Assembly: GCF_000311825.1 (NCBI RefSeq)
Contig: NZ_HE978566.1
Coordinates: 364,054-424,175 of the forward strand
Direction of reading: 5' to 3'
Length of the DNA stretch: 60,122 nt
Source of the DNA: Peptoniphilus grossensis ph5
Lineage (GTDB): Bacteria > Bacillota > Clostridia > Tissierellales > Peptoniphilaceae
Made by a program: the position numbers and the translations under genes. Numbering within the stretch: the stretch's first letter is position 1; each line of letters starts with the position of its first letter. Shown in pieces: positions 27,400 through 35,312 of this stretch. A model generated the notes under the pieces. That model had not been told where the DNA came from and searched no databases. It worked only from the letters and a program-made list of their open reading frames with translations.

Positions 27400-28681
27400 A
27401 TTTACAAGAGAAATAATTGACTTTGACTTCAAGGGGTTTGGCATGGCAAAAGTTGATGGACTGCCAGTATTTTTAGATGGTGGAGTTATTGGAGACCAAG
27501 TAGAATTTTTAATTACCAAGAAAAAGAAAAATTTCTGCAAGGGAAAAATTATTAATATAATAAAAAAATCTAAGGACAGAGTGAAGAGCCCCTGTCCTTA
27601 TTTTAAAGATTGCGGAGGTTGCGACTTCCTAAATTATTCTGATGACATGGAGTTAAAGTGGAAGGAAGATGACACAAATAAGAATTTAGAAAAAATTGCA
27701 GGCCTTGACATAAAAGTAGAGGAAGTTCTTGACTCGCCAGAAAAAACTCATTACAGAAATAATATGCAGTTCCAAGTGAGAGATGGATTAATTGGACTTT
27801 ATGGCAAAAATTCTAAGGATATAGTTGCCATAAAAAACTGCCTAATGCAAAGAGATAAGGCCAATGAAGTCTTACAAATAATGTGGCGATACAAAAAACT
27901 AAAGGACCTAAAGCGAATTGGCATTAGAACAAATTATATGGGCGAAGTCCTTTTAATCCTTGTAACAAGAGATGGAGAAGTGGAAATAAGGGATGTCCTT
28001 CCTGATTTAATTGAAGCAGGAGTAAAATCAATTTATTTAAATTACAATGCTGGGGACAAGTTTCACTATTCACGAGAATTTGAAAAAATTTATGGCGAGG
28101 ATACAATCGAAGAAAAATTATTGGACATAAATTATAAAATTTCACCAGAATCCTTTTTCCAAATAAATAGGTTGGCGACAGAAAAATTATATCAAAAAGC
28201 AATTGAGTACTTAGAGCCCAAGTCAGAAGATAAAATTTATGACTTATATTGTGGAGTTGGCTCAATATCACTATCTGTAGCCAAAAGTGGAGCTCAAGTA
28301 ATAGGAATTGAAATAGTAGATAGTGCCGTCGATGACGCAAGAATAAATGCAGAAAATAATAGTATCAATGCAAGATTTGTAAAGGGAGCGGCAGAAGAAG
28401 TCATAGAAAAACTTTGGCAAGAAGAAAAAATTTCTCCAAATAAAATAATAGTAGACCCACCGCGAAAGGGACTTGACGAAAAATTAGTAAACTTCTTAAA
28501 GGAAAACCCAGTAGAAAGGCTTGTCTATATCTCCTGTAACCCAGCTACCCAAGCAAGAGATTTAAAATCCTTAAAAGAAGTATATAGGGTGGAAAAAGTA
28601 GCCTTAGTAAATCTCTTCCCAAACACAGCTCACGTTGAAGCAGCAATTCTGATGACGTATTGTGGTTTGGACAAGGAATAA
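27386..28681 (+). CDS. rlmD: 23S rRNA (uracil-5)-methyltransferase, RumA/RlmD type
   Basis: Methylates C5 of uridine in 23S rRNA with SAM. 431 aa: N-terminal TRAM domain, 4Fe-4S cysteines in CPYFKDCGGC at about 69-78, Rossmann part with YDLYCGVGSISL, and the catalytic VDPPRKGLD and YISCNPATQARDL. The conserved end NLFPNTAHVEA is followed by a short unusual tail, ILMTYCGLDKE. The 3' end carries the core CACGTTGAAGC that recurs downstream, so the tail was probably supplied by an integrated element. Confidence 0.93.
   Translation: MEENKFTREIIDFDFKGFGMAKVDGLPVFLDGGVIGDQVEFLITKKKKNFCKGKIINIIKKSKDRVKSPCPYFKDCGGCDFLNYSDDMELKWKEDDTNKNLEKIAGLDIKVEEVLDSPEKTHYRNNMQFQVRDGLIGLYGKNSKDIVAIKNCLMQRDKANEVLQIMWRYKKLKDLKRIGIRTNYMGEVLLILVTRDGEVEIRDVLPDLIEAGVKSIYLNYNAGDKFHYSREFEKIYGEDTIEEKLLDINYKISPESFFQINRLATEKLYQKAIEYLEPKSEDKIYDLYCGVGSISLSVAKSGAQVIGIEIVDSAVDDARINAENNSINARFVKGAAEEVIEKLWQEEKISPNKIIVDPPRKGLDEKLVNFLKENPVERLVYISCNPATQARDLKSLKEVYRVEKVALVNLFPNTAHVEAAILMTYCGLDKE
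28631..28641 (+). repeat. integration core copy 1 (in rlmD 3' end)
   Basis: CACGTTGAAGC, coding HVEA in rlmD. The same 11 bases recur at 31793-31803 and 35883-35893. Conserved rlmD/rumA 3' ends are a known target of tyrosine-recombinase ICEs in streptococci, so this is read as attL. Confidence 0.7.
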
Positions 28682-28711
28682 TAGGAGTCAACCACAACAT
28701 GTAGTGGTTTG
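28662..28711. repeat. GTGGTTTG repeats beside the rlmD end
   Basis: GTGGTTTG at 28662-28669 and 28704-28711, with the near-inverse CAACCAC at 28689-28695. Short repeats of this sort next to an attachment core resemble integrase arm-binding sites; no integrase is present to test this. Confidence 0.4.
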
Positions 28712-28723
28712 AGTACGAAAATT

Positions 28724-28765
28724 GGGTCAAAAACAGGCTAAAAAATACCGTTTTTTGACCCTTTT
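28724..28765 (+). terminator. long hairpin downstream of rlmD
   Basis: GGGTCAAAAACAGG (28724-28737) and CCGTTTTTTGACCC (28748-28761) pair over 14 positions with one or two mismatches, followed by TTTT. Likely terminates rlmD transcripts entering the element. The bases from here to 28845 hold no gene. Confidence 0.65.
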
Positions 28766-28845
28766 AAATAGGGCATTTGACAGATGACATTTGATGTTTC
28801 GGGATTAAAAATCCATAGGGTGAGGTAGATTAGCACAGAACTTTA

Positions 28846-28874
28846 TTGAATAGAGAAATTAAAAGTGATATAAT
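28846..28874 (+). promoter_or_regulatory. erm(TR) promoter
   Basis: TTGAAT (28846-28851), 17-bp spacer, TATAAT (28869-28874), 24 bp before the first leader-peptide ATG. Confidence 0.85.
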
Positions 28875-28898
28875 CAGTTGCATAAGGAGGAGTTAAAT

Positions 28899-28946
28899 AT
28901 GTGTACATGTATTGCAGTAGTAGATATTACTTTATCTCATTTATAA
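28899..28946 (+). CDS. erm leader peptide 1
   Basis: 15-aa peptide beginning MCTCIAVVDITLSHL with a strong AAGGAGG ribosome site. Matches the first leader of the erm(A)/erm(TR) class (usually MCTSIAVVDITLSHL). Macrolide-stalled ribosomes here help refold the leader RNA. Confidence 0.88.
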   Translation: MCTCIAVVDITLSHL

Positions 28947-28972
28947 TGAAAAAAATTAAAGGAGGTAAAGGT

Positions 28973-29032
28973 ATGGGTATGTTTTCTATATTTGTTATTG
29001 AGAGATTTCATTATCAACCAAACCAAAAATAA
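28973..29032 (+). CDS. erm leader peptide 2
   Basis: 19-aa peptide MGMFSIFVIERFHYQPNQK with AAAGGAGG upstream. It contains the IFVI stalling motif at which ribosomes stop in the presence of inducing macrolides, exposing the erm ribosome site. Confidence 0.92.
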   Translation: MGMFSIFVIERFHYQPNQK

Positions 29033-29034
29033 TT

Positions 29035-29071
29035 GGTTATAATGAGCTCTTAAGATTAGTTCATTATAACC
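29035..29071 (+). promoter_or_regulatory. erm attenuator hairpin
   Basis: GGTTATAATGAGCT (29035-29048) pairs with AGTTCATTATAACC (29058-29071), 14 bp with one G-T pair, just before the AAGGAG site of erm. Part of the translational attenuator; both leader peptides and this stem look intact, so inducible MLS-B resistance is expected. Confidence 0.85.
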
Positions 29072-29089
29072 GGCAAGGAGAAGTTTATA

Positions 29090-29821
29090 ATGAAACAGAA
29101 AAACCCGAAAAATACGCAAAATTTCATTACATCTAAAAAGCATGTAAAGGAAATATTAAAATATACGAATATCAATAAACAAGATAAAATAATAGAAATT
29201 GGGTCAGGAAAAGGACATTTTACCAAGGAACTTGTGGAAATGAGTCAACGGGTGAATGCTATAGAGATTGATGAAGGTTTATGTCATGCCACGAAAAAAG
29301 CAGTTGAACCTTTTCAGAATATAAAAGTTATTCATGAGGATATTTTGAAGTTTAGCTTTCCTAAAAATACAGACTATAAAATATTTGGTAATATTCCCTA
29401 CAATATTAGTACTGATATTGTAAAAAAGATTGCTTTTGATAGTCAAGCGAAATATAGCTACCTTATTGTAGAGAGGGGATTTGCTAAAAGGTTGCAAAAT
29501 ACCCAACGAGCTTTAGGTTTGCTGTTAATGGTGGAAATGGATATAAAAATTCTTAAAAAAGTGCCACGAGCATATTTTCACCCTAAGCCTAATGTAGATT
29601 CTGTATTGATTGTACTTGAAAGGCATAAACCATTTATTTTAAAGAAGGACTACAAAAAGTATAGATTTTTCGTTTATAAATGGGTAAACAGGGAATATCA
29701 TGTTCTTTTTACTAAAAATCAATTAAGACAGGTGCTGAAGCATGCGAATGTTACTGATCTTGATAAATTATCCAATGAACAATTTTTGTCTGTTTTCAAT
29801 AGTTACAAATTATTTCAATAA
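29090..29821 (+). CDS. erm(TR): 23S rRNA A2058 N6-methyltransferase, Erm(A) class subtype TR
   Basis: Dimethylates A2058 of 23S rRNA and blocks macrolide, lincosamide and streptogramin B binding. 243 aa with SAM motif [11 protein letters not shown] at 36-45 and catalytic motif [10 protein letters not shown] at about 100-107. The sequence agrees throughout with what I remember of erm(TR) rather than Tn554 erm(A) (for example the [12 protein letters not shown] and [17 protein letters not shown] segments). AAGGAG ribosome site. It sits on decayed mobile DNA right after rlmD. Confidence 0.95.
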   Translation: MKQKNPKNTQNFITSKKHVKEILKYTNINKQDKIIEIGSGKGHFTKELVEMSQRVNAIEIDEGLCHATKKAVEPFQNIKVIHEDILKFSFPKNTDYKIFGNIPYNISTDIVKKIAFDSQAKYSYLIVERGFAKRLQNTQRALGLLLMVEMDIKILKKVPRAYFHPKPNVDSVLIVLERHKPFILKKDYKKYRFFVYKWVNREYHVLFTKNQLRQVLKHANVTDLDKLSNEQFLSVFNSYKLFQ

Positions 29822-29831
29822 ATTAAAAATA

Positions 29832-29872
29832 ATTAAGCGTTCTCTAACTTTAAGAGAACGCTTAATCTTATT
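29832..29872 (+). terminator. terminator after erm(TR)
   Basis: ATTAAGCGTTCTCT (29832-29845) and AGAGAACGCTTAAT (29853-29866) form a perfect 14-bp stem followed by CTTATT. The bases from here to 30037 hold no recognisable gene. Confidence 0.88.
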
Positions 29873-30037
29873 ACATTGAAAAATGCATTCTATTATTTTC
29901 AATTATTATGATATAACATAACTATCATTTTACTTATTTGCATATTTGCACGAAAATATAGTTATCGACGACTATTCTGATAATAGCAACTAATATAGTC
30001 AATGATAACTCAAAATTTATTGATATAGTAGGTATAT

Positions 30038-30562
30038 GTGCAACTAATTAGGGAAGATTTTAGCTTGCCATTTCTGAAACAGCTAAAACAAGTATTGCGT
30101 AAAGAATGCGCCAGTCTTCCCATGGACTTAAAATGCATGCTTGGGGCACACATAAAACCCCTTGAACAATCTATTGACAGAGTTGAAGGACTGTCGGAGA
30201 TTCTAAGACGAAGTAATCCTAAAATGGCCCTATGCCATACAGATATTCATAATTGGAACTTGATGCAACGGGATGAGCAGTTAGTTCTAATTGACTGGGA
30301 AGGCTTGAAATTGGCTCCAGTAAAAGCTGATCTCATGTTTTTTGTTGATAAGCCATATTATGATGTATTTATGAACATATACCTGAAATTACACAAAGAT
30401 TTTTTAATCAATACGGATGCTTTGTTATTCTATCATATTAGACGTAAACTAGAAGATATATGGGAGTTTATTGAACAACTTTTATATGACAATCAAGAGG
30501 ATAAGGAAAGAAATGAAACTATAAAAGTTCTTGATGGTGAACTGAATAACTTAGTGTTTTGA
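30038..30562 (+). pseudogene. aminoglycoside/spectinomycin-type phosphotransferase, N-terminally truncated
   Basis: 174 residues matching only the C-lobe of an APH-fold antibiotic kinase: catalytic loop LCHTDIHNWNLM (Brenner motif, catalytic Asp) and the metal motif LIDWEGLKLAPVKADLMFF. Full-length members are about 300-330 aa; the N-lobe with the ATP lysine is missing and bases 29870-30037 do not code for it. erm(TR) elements of streptococci carry a spectinomycin phosphotransferase beside erm, which fits, but that identity is from memory. The remaining open frame has no good ribosome site and is probably inactive. Confidence 0.75.
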
Positions 30563-30607
30563 AAAAAGAATAACGTATTATTAAGCTAAATAATATTGGA
30601 GAAGAAA

Positions 30608-30997
30608 ATGAATAAACAAGAATTATATCAAATTGCTTTCAGTATAATTAATCATAAAAAGTTACGGAACTTTGGAACTTCAGGGCATGTTGCGTGCGCG
30701 TTGGAGACAAATAGCGGTAACATCTTTACAGGAATATGCATTGACTTGCCCTGTTCTATTGGCTTATGCGCTGAACAGTCAGCTATTGCTGAAATGGTAA
30801 AGAACAATGAAACTGCAATCAAAAGGATTATCGCTGTATTTGAAGATGGGAGTATACTTCCACCATGTGGAAGGTGCAGAGAGTTTATTGCACAGATAGA
30901 TAATCAAAATATAGAGACCCAAATTGTATTACCTGAAATGGAAGAAGTGTTGCTGAAAGATTTATTACCAGAAAGGTGGGATGGCAAATGGAACTGA
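30608..30997 (+). CDS. cytidine-deaminase-fold protein (blasticidin-S-deaminase-like)
   Basis: 129-aa zinc deaminase with LCAEQSAIAEM (zinc Cys and proton-shuttle Glu) and PPCGRCREFI (two zinc Cys). The short length and the GHVACALETNSG start resemble the cytidine/blasticidin deaminase group rather than the housekeeping Cdd, so a nucleoside-drug substrate is possible but unproven. ATG 30608 follows GGAGAAG. It overlaps the next gene by 10 bases, so the two form one unit. Confidence 0.82.
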   Translation: MNKQELYQIAFSIINHKKLRNFGTSGHVACALETNSGNIFTGICIDLPCSIGLCAEQSAIAEMVKNNETAIKRIIAVFEDGSILPPCGRCREFIAQIDNQNIETQIVLPEMEEVLLKDLLPERWDGKWN

Positions 30998-31680
30998 AAA
31001 AGATAACTAGCAGGGTCTTTTATTATCCACATCAACCAGAAACTGATAGGCCTATGTTGGCATACTTAAATGGAGATAAAATTGCACTTGCCATTGATGC
31101 AGGAAATTCAGCAGACCATGTTGATGAATTTTATAAATCCCTAGAAATCGAGGACCTAAAGAAGCCAGATTTTACTGTCATCACTCATTGGCACTGGGAC
31201 CATACCTTTGGAATGCATAAAATTCACGGATTGTCCATTGCACACCATAAAACCAACGAGTTTTTGAAACAGGAAAGAGCCAAACTATCTGACAGTGCAT
31301 ATATAAAATTTTTGATAAATGATGATGAGTGCCTAGCTAGAGAATATGTAGATAATAAAAGAATTATTGCCGTTCTATCGGATATCCAATTTGAAAAAGA
31401 GCTTACCCTTAATCTCGGTGGAATAACCGCAATGATTTTTCATACGGTTTCACCCCATTCGGAAGATACGGTGCTTATCTATATTCCTGAGGAAAAAATA
31501 TTGTTCTTGGGAGATTCAACAAGCGAGGATTTCTACGATGATGGGTATATGGATAAAGAAAAATTAATGTCATTAACAAATTTGATAGAAAGTTTCGACT
31601 GTAAGTATTGTATTTTAAGTCATGCAGAGCCTCTAACTAAATCAGATTTATTAGATTACTTAAAATCCATTCTAAAATAA
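30988..31680 (+). CDS. metallo-beta-lactamase-fold hydrolase
   Basis: 230-aa MBL-fold protein with the zinc signature THWHWDHTFG (HxHxDH) at about 66-75, the later His in VSPHSEDTVL, the GDSTSED aspartate and the SHAEPL His. No signal peptide. Substrate unknown; family members hydrolyse esters, lactones or nucleotides as often as antibiotics. ATG 30988 is preferred over GTG 30976 because AAGGTGG is then 8 bp upstream. Confidence 0.85.
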   Translation: MELKKITSRVFYYPHQPETDRPMLAYLNGDKIALAIDAGNSADHVDEFYKSLEIEDLKKPDFTVITHWHWDHTFGMHKIHGLSIAHHKTNEFLKQERAKLSDSAYIKFLINDDECLAREYVDNKRIIAVLSDIQFEKELTLNLGGITAMIFHTVSPHSEDTVLIYIPEEKILFLGDSTSEDFYDDGYMDKEKLMSLTNLIESFDCKYCILSHAEPLTKSDLLDYLKSILK

Positions 31681-31696
31681 TAATCCATGAGGTGTA

Positions 31697-31770
31697 TTGA
31701 TATGTTCCCGTCTACCGATAGCCCCAAAAACGCAGTGGATATGTTCCCGAGAACGGACACACTCAAATGA
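31697..31770 (+). pseudogene. two rlmD-tail fragments
   Basis: In-frame IDMFPSTDSP (from 31697) and VDMFPRTDTLK-stop (from 31736) both match the conserved (V/N)(D/L)MFP.T..HVE end of rlmD/rumA (native copy: NLFPNTAHVEA). Each is cut off just before the HVE core, then sequence changes. They look like scars of separate integration or excision events. Confidence 0.65.
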
Positions 31771-31789
31771 CATTCATTCTATCCTCTCA

Positions 31790-32015
31790 AGCCACGTTGA
31801 AGCCCTAACCCTATTGGTACGAGATTCGCACAGAGAATCGAAGTAGCGATAGAGGGAGGTCAGCAGACATTTGTGCCAAATCAAAGATTTGGGCAAATGG
31901 TTGCATCAGACCTACATTGATTCGATTTCGCTCATCATGTTAGGTCTTGATCATGCCAAGAATCTCCAAGAAAAGCGACTAATAAGGGTGCTTCGAATGG
32001 CATGATTCGACGGCT
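31790..32015 (+). repeat. ~225-bp gene-free unit, copy A
   Basis: Begins with an rlmD-like end SHVEALTLLVRDSHRESK-stop (31790-31846, core CACGTTGAAGC at 31793) and runs to the next rlmD tail at 32013. Inside are three stems: CATTTGTGCCAAATC/GATTTGGGCAAATG (31868/31886), AGACCTACAT/ATGTTAGGTCT (31908/31937) and ATCATGCC/GGCATGAT (31950/31999). Copy B at 35880 is about nine-tenths identical by eye. No protein is encoded. Read as a non-autonomous integrative unit or ICE end. Confidence 0.75.
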
Positions 32016-32045
32016 GAGACTGTAGTATTGATGTCAAGAAAATAA
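32013..32045 (+). pseudogene. rlmD-tail fragment AETVVLMSRK
   Basis: GCTGAGACTGTAGTATTGAT onward codes AETVVLMSRK-stop, the common terminal residues of rlmD/rumA (HVETVVLLSRK type). It is a displaced gene end: attR of an ancient insertion. A terminator follows, as expected behind a real gene end. Confidence 0.7.
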
Positions 32046-32076
32046 GATGATGGGTTATAAGACTTTTGAAATCAAT

Positions 32077-32117
32077 GGCTTTTAGGATTTTAGAATAAAT
32101 CTTAAAAGCCTAATTTT
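32077..32117 (+). terminator. terminator behind the displaced rlmD tail
   Basis: GGCTTTTAGGATTT (32077-32090) and AAATCTTAAAAGCC (32097-32110) form a long stem followed by TAATTTTTTG. A related stem lies at 39396. From 32118 to 32288 I see nothing recognisable. Confidence 0.75.
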
Positions 32118-32288
32118 TTGCTTTAAATGCTACTTTATGATGATAATATTAGAAAGAGTAGAGAAAAAAGTTTACAAAATAAATTTAGGTATAATGCACA
32201 GCGATAATACATGTTTATAGATATAAATAAGTTGAGATGGTGAAAAGGAAACAATAAAAATTATTTTAAGAGGTAAAGGAAAAACACA

Positions 32289-32317
32289 TTGACAACTTTC
32301 TATATGATTTGTATAAT
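32289..32317 (+). promoter_or_regulatory. ars operon promoter
   Basis: TTGACA (32289-32294), exactly 17 bp, TATAAT (32312-32317): a consensus vegetative promoter 28 bp before the arsR ATG. TATATGA occurs twice around the -10, a possible ArsR contact region. Confidence 0.9.
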
Positions 32318-32345
32318 TTTATATGAAAAGACCAAGGAGGTTTAC

Positions 32346-32657
32346 ATGAAGAATAAATATATAGAGATATCAAAAAAATTAAAGGTTTTAAGTGATCCAA
32401 AACGATTAGAAATTATAGATATGTTATCTTGTAATGAATTTTGTGCATGTGAGATATTAGAGAAGTTCGATATAACACAACCAACACTGTCTAATGATAT
32501 GAAAAGATTAGAGGATGCTAATTTAGTTATCAGTCGTAGAGAAGGAAAAAACATATATTACATTGCCAATAAGAAGATTCTGAAGGATATGCAATCCGAC
32601 TTAAAGGAAATATTTGATAGCGGAGAGGAATGTATTTGTCACACTAGGACTAAGTAA
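32346..32657 (+). CDS. arsR: ArsR/SmtB-family arsenic-responsive repressor
   Basis: 103-aa winged-helix repressor that leaves DNA when arsenite binds its cysteines. Cys29, Cys33 and Cys35 (SCNEFCACE) lie in or before the alpha-3 helix like the ELCVCDL site of classical ArsR; a C-terminal ECICH adds two more. Recognition helix TQPTLSNDMKRLEDA. ATG 32346 is set by AAGGAGG; the upstream TTG in the same frame is the -35 box, not a start. Confidence 0.9.
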   Translation: MKNKYIEISKKLKVLSDPKRLEIIDMLSCNEFCACEILEKFDITQPTLSNDMKRLEDANLVISRREGKNIYYIANKKILKDMQSDLKEIFDSGEECICHTRTK

Positions 32658-32709
32658 ATTTTTCTGAACCACACATAGAAACATTTGAATGTATCTATAC
32701 TGAAAGAGC

Positions 32710-32775
32710 TAGAAGAACTATGGAAAAAATAAGAATAGGGGTAGAAGAACTATGGAAAAAAATAAGAATAAAGGG
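32710..32775 (+). repeat. 32-bp tandem duplication around the acr3 start
   Basis: AGAAGAACTATGGAAAAAAT-type sequence occurs twice in tandem (starting 32710 and 32742), duplicating the ATG and first codons. The second copy is in frame with acr3; the first ATG leads to a short dead-end frame. Confidence 0.75.
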
Positions 32776-33810
32776 ATTAATGTATTTCAAAAATACCTAA
32801 CTTTATGGGTATTATTTTGCATGATTGTAGGGGTACTTATAGGAAAATATATACCTATAATCCCATCTGCTCTAGGTAAAATGCAAATTGCAGGTATATC
32901 TGTGCCGATAGCAATATTAATTTGGATTATGATTTATCCAATGATGATGAAAGTAGATTTTCAAAGTATTAAAAGAGTTAGAGAAAATCCAAAGGGCTTA
33001 TTTGTAACATGGGCTGTTAATTGGCTAATAAAACCATTTACTATGTTTGGAATAGCTTATTTGTTTTTCTTTATTATATTTAAAAATATCATTCCTAATG
33101 ATTTGGCCAATGATTATTTAGCGGGGGCTGTTTTGTTGGGAGCTGCGCCATGCACTGCTATGGTTTTTGTGTGGTCGACTCTTACAAAGGGTGACCCTGC
33201 TTACACTGTGGTTCAAGTAGCCACAAATGATTTAATCATTTTACTTGCTTTTGTTCCTATAGTGAAGTTTTTATTAGGTATATCTAATGTTGTAGTACCA
33301 TATAGCACATTATTTGCTAGTGTGTTTTTATTTGTTGCTATTCCATTATTAGGAGGTGTCATCACAAGGAAAAGAGTAATTGATAAAAGAGGAAAGGATT
33401 ATTTTGAAAAACAATTTTTAAGTAAATTTGATGGAATGACAACAGTTGGACTACTATTGACTCTAATAATTATATTTTCTTCACAAGCAAATGTAATTTT
33501 AGAAAACCCATTTCATATTTTATTGATAGCTATTCCACTTACCCTTCAAACATTCCTAATTTTTACTATAGCCTATGCCTTAAGCAAAAAAGTAGCTTTA
33601 CCCTTTGAAATAGCTGCGCCAGCAGGCATGATTGGAGCTTCAAATTTCTTTGAATTATCTGTAGCTGTTGCAATAGCAATATTTGGGATAGATTCACCAG
33701 TTGCATTAGCTTGCACTGTAGGTGTTCTTACTGAAGTACCAGTTATGTTATTCTTAGTAAATATTGCTAATAATACAAAACACTGGTTTTTAGAAAATTA
33801 TGAATCTTAA
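32752..33810 (+). CDS. acr3: arsenite efflux permease, ACR3 family
   Basis: Exports arsenite. 352 aa with about 10 TM helices; the functional Cys of TM4 in LLGAAPCTAMVFVWS at about 134, TNDLIILLAF, and the Glu in TM9 (GVLTEVPVML) are conserved. Belongs to the ACR3 rather than the ArsB fold. Ribosome site is weak because of the duplicated start region. Confidence 0.93.
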   Translation: MEKNKNKGINVFQKYLTLWVLFCMIVGVLIGKYIPIIPSALGKMQIAGISVPIAILIWIMIYPMMMKVDFQSIKRVRENPKGLFVTWAVNWLIKPFTMFGIAYLFFFIIFKNIIPNDLANDYLAGAVLLGAAPCTAMVFVWSTLTKGDPAYTVVQVATNDLIILLAFVPIVKFLLGISNVVVPYSTLFASVFLFVAIPLLGGVITRKRVIDKRGKDYFEKQFLSKFDGMTTVGLLLTLIIIFSSQANVILENPFHILLIAIPLTLQTFLIFTIAYALSKKVALPFEIAAPAGMIGASNFFELSVAVAIAIFGIDSPVALACTVGVLTEVPVMLFLVNIANNTKHWFLENYES

Positions 33811-33827
33811 GTTTAGGGAGGTTAGAG

Positions 33828-34823
33828 ATGTGGAGTTTTATTCAAGATCAAATTCTCGGTATGAAATGGCTCAATGAATTGATAGGAGAAGTATTAACAA
33901 ATCTTGGCCTTGATATGACTTCAAAACTTGGAGGAAGCTTACAATTTTTCATCTATGATGTTATAAAGATTACAATCTTACTTTGCGTGTTAATTTTTAT
34001 AATTTCTTATATACAAAGCTATTTCCCACCTGAAAGAAGTAAAAAAATTCTGGGACGTTTTGATGGATTAGGGGCAAACATTATATCTGCTTTACTAGGC
34101 ACCGTAACACCTTTTTGTTCATGCTCTTCAATCCCTATATTCATGGGCTTTACAAGTGCCGGCTTGCCTATTGGAGTGAGTTTTTCATTTTTAATATCAT
34201 CTCCAATGGTTGATTTGGGTAGTCTTATTTTACTTATGAGCATCTTTGGAGCCAAAATAGCTCTAGCATATGTAATCTTCGGGCTAATTATTGCTGTAAT
34301 CGGTGGTAGCCTCATCGAAAAAATGCATATGGAAAGATATGTAGAAGATTTTATAAAAAATGCAAGTCAAGTTGATATTAGCTCTCCAAGCTTAACATTA
34401 AAAGACAGAGTTGATTTTTCGAAAACTCAAGTTAGTGACACTTTCAAAAAAGTTTTTCCTTATATTTTAGTAGGTGTGGGTATAGGGTCATTGATACACA
34501 ATTGGATTCCTCAAACTTGGGTAGAAAATATCTTAGGCAGCAAGAATCCATTTGGAGTAGTTTTGGCAACTATTGTCGGAGTACCAATGTATGCTGATAT
34601 TTTTGGAAGTATACCAATAGCAGAAGCTCTATTGTCAAAAGGAGCTCAACTTGGAACTGTCCTATCTTTTATGATGGCAGTAACAACGCTAAGCCTACCA
34701 TCATTGATTATGTTAAAAAAAGCAGTTAAACCTAAGCTTTTATTTCTATTCATAGGAATTTGTACTTTTGGGATAATTGTTGTAGGATATTTATTTAATA
34801 TTTTTAGCCCTATTTTAATTTAA
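33828..34823 (+). CDS. permease of the DUF318/ArsP (YraQ-like) family
   Basis: 331-aa membrane protein with about 8 TM helices in two related halves. The signature TPFCSCSSIPIFMGF at about 88-102 carries the clustered cysteines of ArsP-type permeases, which export trivalent organoarsenicals; the second half shows GVPMYADIFGSIPIAEAL. Between acr3 and a redox protein in an ars operon, an arsenical or thiol-linked export role is likely. GGGAGG ribosome site. Confidence 0.82.
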   Translation: MWSFIQDQILGMKWLNELIGEVLTNLGLDMTSKLGGSLQFFIYDVIKITILLCVLIFIISYIQSYFPPERSKKILGRFDGLGANIISALLGTVTPFCSCSSIPIFMGFTSAGLPIGVSFSFLISSPMVDLGSLILLMSIFGAKIALAYVIFGLIIAVIGGSLIEKMHMERYVEDFIKNASQVDISSPSLTLKDRVDFSKTQVSDTFKKVFPYILVGVGIGSLIHNWIPQTWVENILGSKNPFGVVLATIVGVPMYADIFGSIPIAEALLSKGAQLGTVLSFMMAVTTLSLPSLIMLKKAVKPKLLFLFIGICTFGIIVVGYLFNIFSPILI

Positions 34824-34909
34824 TGGGCAACTAAAATGAAAGTATTAAGTAGAAAGTAAAAAAATATATGCTCTTGTGAAAACAATCGTGTGGATTAAGG
34901 AGGAAAAAA

Positions 34910-35311
34910 ATGAGATTATTTGGTAAGAAAGAAAAAAGAGATAAAGATTGTACTTGTGGAGGCAATTGTGAACCTGTTAATAAGAAGGAAGTTAAAGAAA
35001 CAAGTTGCTGTGATGTAAATTTCTCGCCAGAGAATATAGAAAAAGCAGAAGAAAAGAAGAAAGAGAAGGGCATAAAGATACTAGGTTCTGGCTGCTCGAA
35101 ATGCCTTGCTTTAGAAAAATCAGCCAGGGAAGCCCTCGCTGAACTTAATGTTGAAGAAAATATAGACCACATTACAGATTTTTCTCAAATCGCAAGTTAT
35201 GGAGTTATGTCTACTCCGGCATTAGTTGTAAAGGGCAAAGTTGTATCCTATGGCAAAGTTTTAAACAAGGATGAAGTGAAAGAATTATTAGAAGAGAATG
35301 GTGTAAATTAA
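34910..35311 (+). CDS. thioredoxin-like redox protein with Cys-rich N-terminus
   Basis: 133 aa. The C-terminal two thirds (from about 60) are a small thioredoxin-fold domain with the CxxC motif GSGCSKCLALE and cis-Pro loop MSTPALVV (TIGR00412-type). The first 50 residues contain five or six cysteines in CTCGGNCEP and TSCCDV, not part of the fold; they may bind metalloid or link to the permease. Strong AAGGAGG site. Two bases before arsC. Confidence 0.85.
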   Translation: MRLFGKKEKRDKDCTCGGNCEPVNKKEVKETSCCDVNFSPENIEKAEEKKKEKGIKILGSGCSKCLALEKSAREALAELNVEENIDHITDFSQIASYGVMSTPALVVKGKVVSYGKVLNKDEVKELLEENGVN

Positions 35312-35312
35312 A

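Noticed and set aside
31790..32045. Insertion sequence, tRNA/tmRNA or group II intron
   Set aside because: No transposase or reverse transcriptase, no T-loop or CCA, and the ends match rlmD tails.
32289..32345. TTG start giving a longer ArsR
   Set aside because: The TTG is the -35 box of a consensus promoter, and ATG 32346 has AAGGAGG.
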